A DNA stretch of 30,713 nt from Smittium culicis (Eukaryota; Kickxellomycota; Harpellomycetes; Harpellales; Legeriomycetaceae): assembly GCA_001970855.1 (NCBI GenBank), contig LSSN01001244.1, positions 1 through 30,713 on the forward strand. Reading direction: 5' to 3'. The notes beneath the pieces are model-generated. The model ran no database searches. It was not told the origin of the DNA and saw nothing but the letters and a program-made list of their open reading frames with translations. Made by a program: the position numbers and the translations under genes. Of the stretch, positions 12,199 through 22,153 are shown piece after piece (position 1 is the first letter of the stretch; every line of letters starts with the position of its first letter).

Positions 12199-13505
12199 GA
12201 TTAATTTATATTCTTGTTATAAGTACGGAAATGGATTGGTTGTTTTAATTAGAGGTTTAGCTTAGTAACTATTTTGAATAAAATATAATGGCTGTATATA
12301 AATAAAGAAAAACAAATGGTTAAGAATTGAGATTTCGAACAGTTAAAGACAGTTAAACTCTAAAAAAAAAAATTATAAAGTTAAGCAGCATAGAAGTGAT
12401 TTTAATATTTTCAGTAAATAAAAATGCTTTTTTAGCTCGAGCAATTTAACTTTTTAATAGATCCAATATGATTTGTTGAGTAATTAAATGATAAGTTTAT
12501 ATGTCCCAAAAAAAGAAAGAAAAAGTAACCTAAAGCTGGTGTTCAACTATGAAACAGCACGATTTAAGGGGTTAAGTGAATGCTTCTTGAGTCTATACTT
12601 ATTTACTAATTATTTTAATAAGGGTTTGTTACTTAATAGCAAAGGGGGTAGTGAAATCTATACAAGTCCGTGGGAAAATATAAAACTAAGTAAGAGTTTA
12701 AATTTTGACTGAAAAAAGTGTCATCTAAAATCAGTGCATAAAAATAGGTGTTTTGTGAAATGGTTATGGCGTTTGATGTTTTAATAGGCTTAGCATAAAT
12801 AGAAAACAAAAAACATAGTGCAGAATAGCGCTTAGTGTCACTTTTAGTGTAAATAATTGATGTCGTTTATTGAGTATTTTTTTTTCCGTGTCACTAATTA
12901 ATGTTAAATTTCAGATTCAGATCACATTCCAAAAAAAATCAAAGGATTAATTTTGATAAAAAATAATAAATAGTAGATCTAATAGGCTAACGAGAAAAAA
13001 AGCATTGGCAAATAGACATTGTAAAAAAGTTGTCGATTAGTTCTCAGAGTAAGTAATATTGAGGTGAGATGATAAAATGGCGAATAAGTGTTCAGTATTA
13101 AGAGTTGCCGAAATAACATTTTTTAGGGAGCATTTTACAGAGGTTTTTGTTCGTTTCACCTTAAAAATAGTTATAAGGTATGGGTTTAAAAGATATGAAT
13201 AGTAAAAATAATGATTAATCATAAAGGAATGATTATCAGGTTAAAATATCTCAGAGGCTTAGATATTTTGAGGTTAGAAGATTGAATATTTTTTTTGATT
13301 AGTAAATAGCACTGGCTCTTAGCGAATTCAGCATATTTTAAATCAACTAAGGTTTTTTTGATTTCGCTTATCGAGGTATCTTAATAGTCGTATTTTAGGC
13401 AATTGGTCTATTAGTTATTTGAATTTAAACTTCAGTAGCTTTAATTTTAGAAGAGAAATATTGAGTAAAACAGATATTGCTATGCTTTTAAGGTTGAAAT
13501 TGAAG

Positions 13506-13527
13506 TATACAAACAAAAGTTTGTATA
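13506..13527. repeat. 9-bp inverted repeat with AAAA loop
   Basis: The arms tatacaaac (13506-13514) and gtttgtata (13519-13527) pair perfectly around aaaa. It lies inside the divergent intergenic region. It may be a dyad binding site or chance in AT-rich DNA. Confidence 0.35.
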
Positions 13528-14324
13528 TTAGTGTGGGAGAATTGAACTATTTTGGCAAAGTCAAAATAGACTGATATTTATAAGATAGATGATATTATAG
13601 TAGCCCACTGGCGCTAAAAATGCATTAGATGATTTCTTTTTGTTGTAAATTACTAATTTGTACGCACCTGAAATCAAACATGAAACAATCTATTTTGCGG
13701 ATCAGTAGTAACGTAAAAAGATATCTGAAACATGCCGTGGGAAGTTTCGACTGGCCAACAGGAGTGACTTGATCACTCGCCGCAAGACGATGTGCCAGCT
13801 ATTCATCCTTCTCTTAATCATCACGAATTTATCAGTATAGCACTTCTACTACTTTTAGCCAGCGGAGTCTAATTGGCTCGAAGCCTCTGACATAATACAT
13901 TGAGCTGATTATTGGCTACTATAGTGGGTGTATTGGAGCGTCATTAGCTGGCTGAAGAAAAATGCACTTATAGCTTCCAGAGTTTAGAAGTATAAGATAT
14001 ACTTTCTTGCCATAAGCTGCTCTCTAGTGACACTTATCAAAAAAAAAATGTATGGGGATAAAAACCAGTACCAAACCAGTAAGTAAAGATAATAATTGTC
14101 ACATTAATTCCATAATTTATTATCTACAGGGATTACTTTTTAGAGCTAAATAAGCATTACAAATTATTACAAAGCAAACATACTTTTCAGGTGTCTAAAC
14201 TTGCTGTCCAATAGATGATATAACTGCTACTGGGTATTGCAAATCTATAGATAAATCAGAAAAGGACGGGCCAGTTAGGGTGCGAGATAGGTATGTAAAT
14301 ATGCCGTCTTGCTTTCATTTGCCC

Positions 14325-14357
14325 ATTCGATTATTTTCCGCTTTTAGCTAATCGAAT
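14325..14357. promoter_or_regulatory. spaced inverted repeat upstream of ACMSD
   Basis: The arms attcgatta (14325-14333) and taatcgaat (14349-14357) are perfect reverse complements separated by 15 bases, about 600 bp upstream of the ACMSD ATG and inside the divergent promoter region. The spacing of about 24 bp centre to centre would suit a dimeric regulator such as a fungal zinc-cluster protein, but this is inference only. Confidence 0.3.
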
Positions 14358-14849
14358 CCGTGAGAAAGAATTCCAAATTCAAACAAGCGCCCCTTTTTTA
14401 TTAATCTCTCCTACTCGTCTCTTCGCTTAGAAAAAATATCTAGAAGCTGAAAAAAAAATCACATTACCACCTCATTTGTCAGGCTTAAATGTAACTCTGG
14501 CTATTTGTCTGGTAAAAACTTATGCGCCAAAAGAGTAGAAAACAACTAAATATTCTGGCATACGGCCCAAGCTCCAATGAAATAATACCCAATTAATACT
14601 CCGCAAAAAATGTCACTTACCACCCTTATTTTTGGCTTCTGTTTTGTAAGCTCACCGTCAGCTTAAATCGCCAGAAATCAAAGCTCCCACCACTGCCCCC
14701 TTTTTTTAAAGATGAACACTTATCTAACCTCTACTCGAGCTTTTCTTTTTTCCATATAAAGCATTCCCAAAATGCCGAACTTATATTGCTCTTAGCAATC
14801 ATTCCTCTTAAATCTTCTAGAGTATTTCTATTAGCTTACCCATTAATAC

Positions 14850-14869
14850 TATATATAGTACTATATATA
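14850..14869 (+). promoter_or_regulatory. 20-bp TATA palindrome, probable ACMSD core promoter
   Basis: A perfect 20-bp palindrome centred on agtact carries TATATA on both strands and ends about 90 bp before the ACMSD ATG, a usual TATA-box distance for a short leader. The sequence between it and the ATG is C/T-rich, compatible with a transcription start region. Confidence 0.4.
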
Positions 14870-14958
14870 ACACCCATTTTACCAAATATACTGTCCCCTC
14901 TTACATTTTACAACTACCCTTATACAACACATCATACTTATATATTACCGTACTAAAA

Positions 14959-16200
14959 ATGCCTCAAAAATACCTTAAAATCGATTTTCATACTCATATC
15001 CTACCTGAAAATATCCCCGACTTTGAAAAGAAGTTTGGATATGGCGGCTTTATAAAATTACAACATAACGAAAAGGTACATTAATTCTCTTATATCAATT
15101 TCTTGAAATTCCTCTAAAACTTTATTTTCTTAGTCCTAAACCCCATTTTTTGTATCTTTATAGGAAGCGGACAAAATGGATATGATTAAAGATGGAAAGA
15201 ATTTTAGAACAATCGAATGTAACTGCTACTCCCCCACAAAACGTATCGAAGAAAATGAATTAACTGGCGTCAACGTTCAGGTTCTTTCTACCGTTCCTGT
15301 CATGTTCAGCTACTGGGCAAAGCCATACGACGCTTTAGAAGTCTCTGTCTTTTTAAACGACCACATTGCTGACATTGTTCAACAGCACCCCAAAAAGTAT
15401 ATTGGACTTGGAACTGTTCCCCTACAAAACATCGACTACGCTATCAAGGAACTTAAAAGATGCGTCAAAGAACTCGGTCTAGCTGGCGTCCAAATCGGCT
15501 CTCACGTAAATGGAACTAACTTGGGCGAACCTGTTTTTGAACCCTTCTGGAAAGCTGTTGAAGAACTTGACACCGTCGTCTTCATCCACCCTTGGGACAT
15601 GGACCAAGGCTCTCGCAACTCAAAATACTGGTTCCCTTGGCTCATTGGAATGGTATGCCCTATTTTCTATTTTAAACTGCCCCCCCCCCTACCTCAATTT
15701 CATTATTTTACTATAGCCATTACATTATTTATATTAATTCTCCTATTTGTTCCATGTATATTTTTTTTCAATAGCCCACTGAAACTACAACCTCAATCTG
15801 TTCATTGATGTTCAGCGGCATTTACGATAGGTACCCCAACCTCAAAATCGTATATGCCCATGGCGGTGGCTCATTCCTCGGTACTCTTGGCAGAATCATC
15901 CACGGTTACGAATGCCGCCCCGACCTTGTTGCATGTGACACCGTCAACCACCCCCTTAAAACGCTCAAAAAATTGTATTTCGATTCCCTCGTCCATGACG
16001 AAGACGCTCTCAAGCTCATGATTTCTAAGATCGGTACCGACAGAATCGTACTTGGCTCTGACTACCCCTTCCCCCTTGGTGAACAGATGCCTGGTCAGCT
16101 AGTCGAAGGCTGCGACTGGATCTCTCATGAAGATAAACTAAAAATCCTAAGTCAAAATGCCCTAAAACTCTTCAATCTCGATGCTAGTAAATTCGTTTAA
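14959..16200 (+). CDS. 2-amino-3-carboxymuconate-6-semialdehyde decarboxylase (ACMSD)
   Basis: This zinc-dependent amidohydrolase-superfamily decarboxylase converts ACMS to 2-aminomuconate semialdehyde, diverting kynurenine-pathway carbon away from quinolinate and NAD. Exons are 14959-15075, 15164-15652 and 15775-16200, all phase 0, encoding 343 residues; the human enzyme has about 336. The metal site is visible as DFHTH with His11 and His13, IHPW with His181, YAHGGG with the catalytic-position His231, and GSDYPFPLGE with Asp298. Arg54 (NFRTIE) and Arg242 fit the two substrate-binding arginines known from the bacterial enzyme. The start at 14959 places KIDFHTHILP at residues 7-16, as in the family. 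Intron 2 carries a C10 tract. Codons are mostly C-ending, as in the other two pathway genes. Confidence 0.96.
15680..15689. repeat. C10 homopolymer in ACMSD intron 2
   Basis: Ten consecutive C on the plus strand begin 27 bases after the inferred intron donor at 15653. The tract falls between two exons of confident frame, so it does not disturb the coding sequence if splicing is as inferred. Confidence 0.9.
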
Positions 16201-16208
16201 TATTAACA

Positions 16209-16217
16209 CCCCCCCCC
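16209..16217. repeat. C9 homopolymer after ACMSD stop
   Basis: Nine consecutive C on the plus strand, followed by tttcccc, lie 8 bases past the ACMSD stop. The position parallels the C10 tract after the deaminase stop. Confidence 0.9.
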
Positions 16218-16290
16218 TTTCCCCTCGATCCATTCCCTAAAATTTTTTAATCTTTTCCCCATAATAGTAATCTTGTATAAAATTTTTATA

Positions 16291-16296
16291 AATAAA
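16291..16296 (+). terminator. AATAAA poly(A) signal of ACMSD
   Basis: A canonical hexamer lies 90 bases after the ACMSD stop and runs into an A-rich stretch. Confidence 0.4.
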
Positions 16297-16547
16297 AAAA
16301 ATCCAAAATAGTAATACGTGTGATTTACCCTTTATAAAATTTATTGTTTAAAAGATAAATAATATTTTTTTTGGTTAGTCTTTGTGATTGATAATATTAA
16401 CTATTTTTATTGATAATTAAAAAGTTTCTCAAATTGGATAAAAATAAAAAGACTAGTTCAATAATATTTAGCACCACCCTCCTCTCCGTGAAAAATTGTA
16501 TTAATAAAAAGCAAGACATGTATTAAATTTCCAAAAATCCAAAAGAA

Positions 16548-18270
16548 TCACAGCCCACCCCTGTACCTTGAGCGTAGACCAACTTGGTCGTTTGATAGAA
16601 ACAACGAGCTAATCAAGCTATTAGATTTGGCAAAATATTCGTTTGTAACTTTCATAAATTTTTCGTTCTTCAACCTCTCTTCCAACGTATTAATGCTATT
16701 AAAGTCGGACACTTTAGTATTTATCCCTACCATCTCTCCCGAATCTCCCTTATCTTCTCTGATCTTGTCTAGGTTGATTTCCAGCAATTTTTTGTAGTAC
16801 CCACCAGACATTCTAGGAGCTGAAATTTCGCTTTTAGCCTTTATATTCCTAGACTTGTTCATGTTGAATGTTTTTAGCCTAGAACTTAAATTGGAATTGT
16901 TTAGGTCTGCTCCAGAGAAGATGTTACTTATTCCTACCTTCGCTCTCACGTTTCCATCAAACTGCAAGCTATTTTGCTCTGATGGCGCTTGGATTTGTTT
17001 GGATGTAGAGCTTGACTTTATATCGAAATTTGTGTTGGGCGAATTCAATAAAGTTTTTGCATTGATATCGTCTTTTGATGAACTATCGCTTGTTTCAGAA
17101 TTTACTTCATTTCTAGCTGCTCCATCATTTGCTTTAGACTTTCTTTGGTACCTTTTCCTGAAGGAAAATCGGTTTTCATTGGTTAAATTGTCTAGATCAT
17201 CACTCAATGAATGTGTATTTTGGTTTGAATCCGGCATTCCAAACACTGTACGATTATACACCAAATCATCAACTGTTTGGCGATTAGCTTCGATTAGTGA
17301 GTTTATTTCGGCTAAGGCTTTTTTAAACTGCTCACTTGTAGACGTATATGCACTAGTACACTCATCTAGCACTTCTTTGGACTCTACTGAGTACTTTGCT
17401 AATTTGTCAAGGCCATCCTCTATTTTTTCAAAGCGATTAAAGTTATTTTCACTAAGCTTGGATATTACAGTTTCTAGCTTTGCTAGACGGGTTTCGAATT
17501 CGTACTTTTCTTCCAGGTTTTTAGAAATTTCAGTTTGCATATTATCTAATGAAAATGTTGTTATAATTCGATTTTAAAAAGATTAAAATTATTAAAAAAA
17601 TTTAGATTTCTTGTAAAATAAATATTTTAAAACAAAAAAATATCAACATATCTTACTTAGAGTTAGTTGTAAAGAATTGAAGCGGGTATCGACGTAAGAT
17701 TTAAGTTTATCTAGCTCATTAATAAGTAGCTTTGCATCAGAAACATCAAGCTCAAGACGTGCTTGATTTTCAGAAAGATGGTATAGATTTTCAGTATTTT
17801 TCTTGCTTTCGTATTCTAGTTTATACAAAAAATCCCTCAAATCTTCCTGCTCTTGATTTATCTTGTCGAACTGCATGTTACATTTGAGATTTTGGTCATT
17901 TTGGTGGGATAATAAATCAATCTATGATATATAAAATAAAGGAATATTCATTAGTGCCTCCACTTTTAAAAAATAATAATTATACAGGTATAAAAAAAAT
18001 TAAGCTTACAGATAATTTTGCCTCTTCCAGACCCTTTTCTAACTTATTTACTCTTGCGAATAAAAGTTTGTTTTGCTCAAAAAAGTTGACTCCTATAGAG
18101 GCAGCCATTTCCATATTCGATTTATACTCCTGGACCATGCTCTTCAACTTTTGTACGTCATTTTCGTTACTGATATCTGGAGGAAAATAGCAAACAGATT
18201 GAATATACTTTAAATGTTTTTGAATTGCAGAAATTATCAGCGATTTAGTTTAAATACCTATTTCTTCCAT
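16548..18270 (-). CDS. coiled-coil protein with CC1-box-like motif
   Basis: I do not recognise an orthologue. Four exons on the minus strand (18270-18258, 18176-18010, 17921-17657, 17545-16548) join in phase to 480 residues. The first exon encodes only four full codons, so the start rests on splice logic. Residues 12-150 and about 151-245 are heptad-like and rich in Leu, Glu and Lys, with few prolines: probable coiled coils. Near the N-terminus, MAASIGVNFFEQN (28-40) resembles the CC1 box (A-A-x-x-G, then two large hydrophobics and x-x-N) of BICD, Spindly, HAP1 and TRAK, which binds dynein light intermediate chain. The rest is Ser/Asn-rich and probably disordered, ending in a basic SRYRGGL tail. 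A role as a motor adaptor or scaffold is inference; a general structural coiled coil is the alternative. The gene is convergent with ACMSD and shows no link to that pathway. Confidence 0.8.
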
Positions 18271-18753
18271 GGTGGGGCGGGTAATAATGATTTAGTGGAA
18301 ATATACAAACATGTGCAGAATTGGAATAAATTAATTAAAAAGACAGCGAGTATGAAAGAGTGTATGTGCTTTATAGTATGTAGATTGTTTTAATATAGCT
18401 TAAAACTTGAAGATTTAGACTACCTCAATGCTTAAAATATATACAAAAGCAATAGCAACTAACCTATGTGAACTTTTTTAGATATTAAGGTTACTCTACC
18501 TTGATTTTTATATGCGTGTTTATTATTCGCCTATTGGAAATCTCTGTTTATCATTCAGCTACAAATAATCTGCAATCTTGCAATCTAATTACTATTTTTT
18601 ATTTTTTTCACAATACGCTCTTTTTTTCGCAACTACATTCTCGAGTACCATTTAATTTACCACTGTAGAATTTATAGTAAACAATAAAACTATAAAATTC
18701 CAAAGTCTACCAATGAATGTTACTACTTTATATATCTAGCTTCAGCGCTTTGC

Positions 18754-18882
18754 ATTATTGGCCAGAGAATTTCTATCTCATTCGGTATCTGTAATATTAT
18801 TGGCTTTATTGATCCAAGCTTTTTAATTCTGAATATTATTGGTATTTCATTGTACATTCTGCTTATATTTTACTATTATTGG
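18754..18882. repeat. four ATTATTGG words at ~40-bp intervals
   Basis: The octamer attattgg occurs at 18754, 18796, 18835 and 18875, with spacings of 42, 39 and 40 bp. The bases between are only weakly alike. Read on the minus strand, the words are CCAATAAT and lie about 480-610 bp upstream of the coiled-coil gene's ATG. It could be a decayed tandem repeat or a phased array of CCAAT-factor sites. Confidence 0.5.
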
Positions 18883-20026
18883 TCCAGGCTTTGTTGGGAT
18901 TATTTACCACCGCAGAATGCTAATATTTGTAAACATAAACATAGCTGAAACACAAATCAAAGCCAATAACTGTGTATATCTGTAGATAAATAAAAGAAAA
19001 AATATCAATTTTACATCCAAAGCATACACTGCTACAAATAACCTCGGACTAAGACTAACTTTAAAATTTTGTATTATTTTAATTATTTTCCATCATTATT
19101 CAAGTAACTCACAATCTCATACTGTTAATTAATCTATTTTATCTCTAAATAAAAACACTATATCAACCACTTATGATTTTTATATAGCAAGTTATTCAAA
19201 ATTCAATCAACAACGAACTTTGTATTAGATTCGTATTTTGCAATTAAAAGAAACGATTTCTTTCATTTTTAGTAGATTTTACCACATTATATAATAAATT
19301 TAATTATTTCTATACTCATAAAGTCTGCAGCTAAGAAACTATATTCTTGAGTCAACCACTATTAAATAAATAAAATATCAATGAATATTCAATTTTGGAA
19401 TTTATTTACAAATTAATAAAGTAGATATCATACCCCAAGCATTAAATTAATTATCAAGTATTGTAATAAATATCTCTAGTATAATAATTTTCATATCCTT
19501 GACAATTAAAGTAGGATATTCAAGTACCAACTATCACTATCCATAAAAATAAACTCTTTATTAATATTTTAGTTTAATGTATATAATATTTGAGGTTATT
19601 ATTGAATTAGTAAATCTAAAAAACCAACAGATTATAATTCAAACTCTTTAAACTTACTTTGGCAGCTACAAATTATCAGTATAATCAAATAAGTTGATAT
19701 TTTATAGATTTACGACCATAAATAAAATTAACACCATACTGTATTTTAATTTTTAAATATTTAAACAATTAGCCCATGAAGCAAATAATAAAAATTGTAT
19801 TACTATCTGCATAAGTAATTTCTTTTCTGGAAATCTTCTTTTGATAAGTTTTTCACAAGAAACAAAATAGCAAATAAGTTTTTTTCATTTATTTATTACT
19901 TTAACTATGGCGATTTTTAATATCAATATACTTTATTCTCAGGTCGAGGTTTTTAAAAATTGTTGAAAAAAGTTATTTCTGTACAGATATTAGTTGTTCA
20001 TAAAGTTAATTTAATTGTGATATCAA

Positions 20027-20037
20027 CCCCCCCCCCC
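20027..20037. repeat. C11 homopolymer
   Basis: Eleven consecutive C on the plus strand lie in otherwise very AT-rich DNA, far from any called exon. It is the longest of four plus-strand C tracts in the window. Confidence 0.9.
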
Positions 20038-21660
20038 TGTCCAACACCCCGAATCAAAATTTCTAGACATCAATACAAAATATCACTTAAAATTTTTTTT
20101 ATTTTATCCTTTTTTAAATCTATACTCATACAAAACTTTTTGAATTATTTTAAAATCTGAAAAAATTAATAGTATTAATAATAATGATATTTTATAAATA
20201 AATCTAATTGCGTGGACCAGAAAACGTTACACCTTTATAAATTTTTTTAAACTAAAATAGTATGTAGGCCAATTCCATAGACGAATATACTCTTAAAGCT
20301 ATTTAATGATAATAATATAACTCTTTTATTTTATTTTAAACTATCAGGTAACATTTATTAATCACTATTTAATATATTATGATCAACTATCATCTATTCT
20401 ATAATACAAATTAATCGAAAGAAACACTCTTGGTGAATAGATAAATTTAATTGTTAATTAGAGCTTTGCAAAAAATATGATTTTAATTTTTTTCTCACAA
20501 GTTTTAGATGATTTAATGAAAAAAAATTTTACATAATTATTTTTAGAAAATTTGAAACTCTAAAAATATTTTTCATATAAACTAAAATAGATAAAACAAT
20601 AAGAAAACTCTTCATTCACAAATGGTCGATAATTTCGGTATATTAGTTTGATAAAATAAAGCGTTTTTGAAACCACCCACTTAATAAAATAGCTAACGAT
20701 ATTATACATTTTTTCTCATATCCATAAAAAAAATCCATAAAAACTACAAAGAAATTGCAATATGCAACTTTAAAATCATTATAAAACCAACGCAATCTTT
20801 GCTTGCAATATAATACAATTAAATCTGAATTTTATAATATTTTATAGCTTTATATAATTCATTAACAGTTAAGATTTTTCAATAATTATAAATAAATTGT
20901 ATCAAAAATCCAATATTAAATTTATTATTTCTCGTTTAAAAGCTGTCTACTACTTTTAATAATCGATTTTTTTTATCGCGCTGAATTTTTATTTTGAAAA
21001 TTTTGTCTTTAAAATATCATTTCAGCCCCTTTTGTTTTCTATTTTAGGATTATATAAGGAGTTTTCGTTTTATTGAATAAATAAAAAATAAATAACACAC
21101 ACGCAACAACGACCTTTTTTTTTTTAAATAAAAGAACATTTTAAATTTTTATTTAGATATATTACTGTAAATTTTTTTGATAAAACGATAATTTAATCTT
21201 GTTCTAACATCGAGAAAATTTAGTGCCTTGATAAAATAAAATAAAAGCGAAAAATACCCAACTTTGAAAAGACAATTTTGGTTTACAAAAAACTCGTTTA
21301 AATATAACTAGATAAAGAAATGGTTTTAATCAAAACTCTTTATTTTTTTATTTTGCTGTTGAATGAATGGTTATTTTTTTAAAAGAAAAAATATCGACTA
21401 AGAAGAAGACATGTATCTGAAATAAAAATTATAATAAAGGATATTTAAAAGCGTTCTAAATTTCTTATGGTGTACCTGTAAATATTTATAAACTAATGAA
21501 TTGACTTGGTAACTCTTGGCATTTTCTCTCGGCCAAGGCTGCTGGGCGGCTTTTATAATAGCTTATATATAATTAAATTCTATTGACCCAAAGCTATAGG
21601 AATTTAAATAAAAAAAGAAAAAAAGTTAAGAATAGTGAACGAGCCAAATAATATTTATCG

Positions 21661-21850
21661 ATTGTATAAGTAATTTCTATTGGCTAGTTGAATAATCTTG
21701 CTATTAATAAGTTCGCCCGAAAAAGTATATTTTTGTTTGGTTATTATTTAACCTTCTTGGATAGCGTATGTCATTTTGGGCTTTCAAAGATAGCCAATTA
21801 TTTCTCGCTATTATTGTATTTACCCAGTACAATTAGTTATTGGCTATAAA
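21661..21850 (+). promoter_or_regulatory. CCAAT-word cluster upstream of Vps23
   Basis: Three CCAAT/ATTGG words are seen: ctattggctag (about 21678), tagccaatta (21791-21800) and agttattggct (21835-21845). The last ends about 310 bp upstream of the Vps23 ATG and is identical to 6599-6609, which sits about 340 bp upstream of the hinge-protein ATG. CCAAT-factor binding is inference. Confidence 0.3.
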
Positions 21851-22153
21851 AAGTTTATTATCAAATTATATATATATTTAAAAGCTTGCAGCAAATGAAT
21901 GAAATTCATTTTATTTAATTGAGTTTATATCGAAAGGCTGGCACCTCAAAATAATTAACTAAAAATTTGAATAATAAGCTAGTTGAAAAATAAAGTCTTG
22001 AAAAACCTGAATAAGTTTTCAAACATTTGTGTATTTTAGAATATAACTATAATTTTTTCTTGGAATATTTATACCTTTTTTCTTTATAATATTAAATTTT
22101 CTATCGTTTTAGGCCAGTCACTATTAAAATTTTTTGGAAATACCTTAGATAAA

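Larger units (their letters stand above)
12199..14958. promoter_or_regulatory. 2.8-kb divergent intergenic region between dehydrogenase and ACMSD genes
   Basis: The dehydrogenase and ACMSD genes face away from each other, so this span holds both promoters. Visible elements are a CCAAT word (caaccaatcc on the minus strand, about 12233-12242) some 35-45 bp upstream of the dehydrogenase ATG, three attgg words at 13872, 13911 and 13932, two spaced inverted repeats, and a TATA-containing palindrome near ACMSD. Short frames (12488-12712, 13037-13222) look like chance: they match no family and have no conserved motif. The part from about 13700 to 14800 is more GC-balanced than the deserts. Confidence 0.45.
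16201..16547. other. shared 3' region of convergent ACMSD and coiled-coil genes
   Basis: The stop codons of ACMSD (+) and the coiled-coil gene (-) face each other across 347 bp. The segment has a C9 tract at 16209-16217, only 8 bases after the ACMSD stop, and an AATAAA at 16291-16296 suited to ACMSD polyadenylation. No further gene is visible. Confidence 0.5.
18271..22153. other. 3.9-kb AT-rich intergenic region
   Basis: No gene is recognisable between the coiled-coil gene and Vps23, which point away from each other. The span contains a periodic ATTATTGG array (18754-18882), a C11 tract at 20027-20037 and several CCAAT-type words near 21679-21845 that probably belong to the Vps23 promoter. 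A 66-codon frame at 19960-20160 runs through the C tract, has no family resemblance and is rejected. 19000-21400 is close to the desert composition. Confidence 0.55.

Noticed and set aside
12488..12712. 74-codon plus-strand frame in the divergent intergenic region
   Set aside because: It matches no known domain, and its residues reflect local A/T-rich sequence.
13037..13222. 61-codon minus-strand frame
   Set aside because: It matches no family, has no linked exon, and is AT-driven.
16855..17577. 240-codon plus-strand frame opposite the coiled-coil gene
   Set aside because: It is antisense to the long exon 4 of a gene supported by four in-phase exons and coiled-coil pattern; its hydrophobic residues are the shadow of Glu/Lys/Asn/Ser codons.
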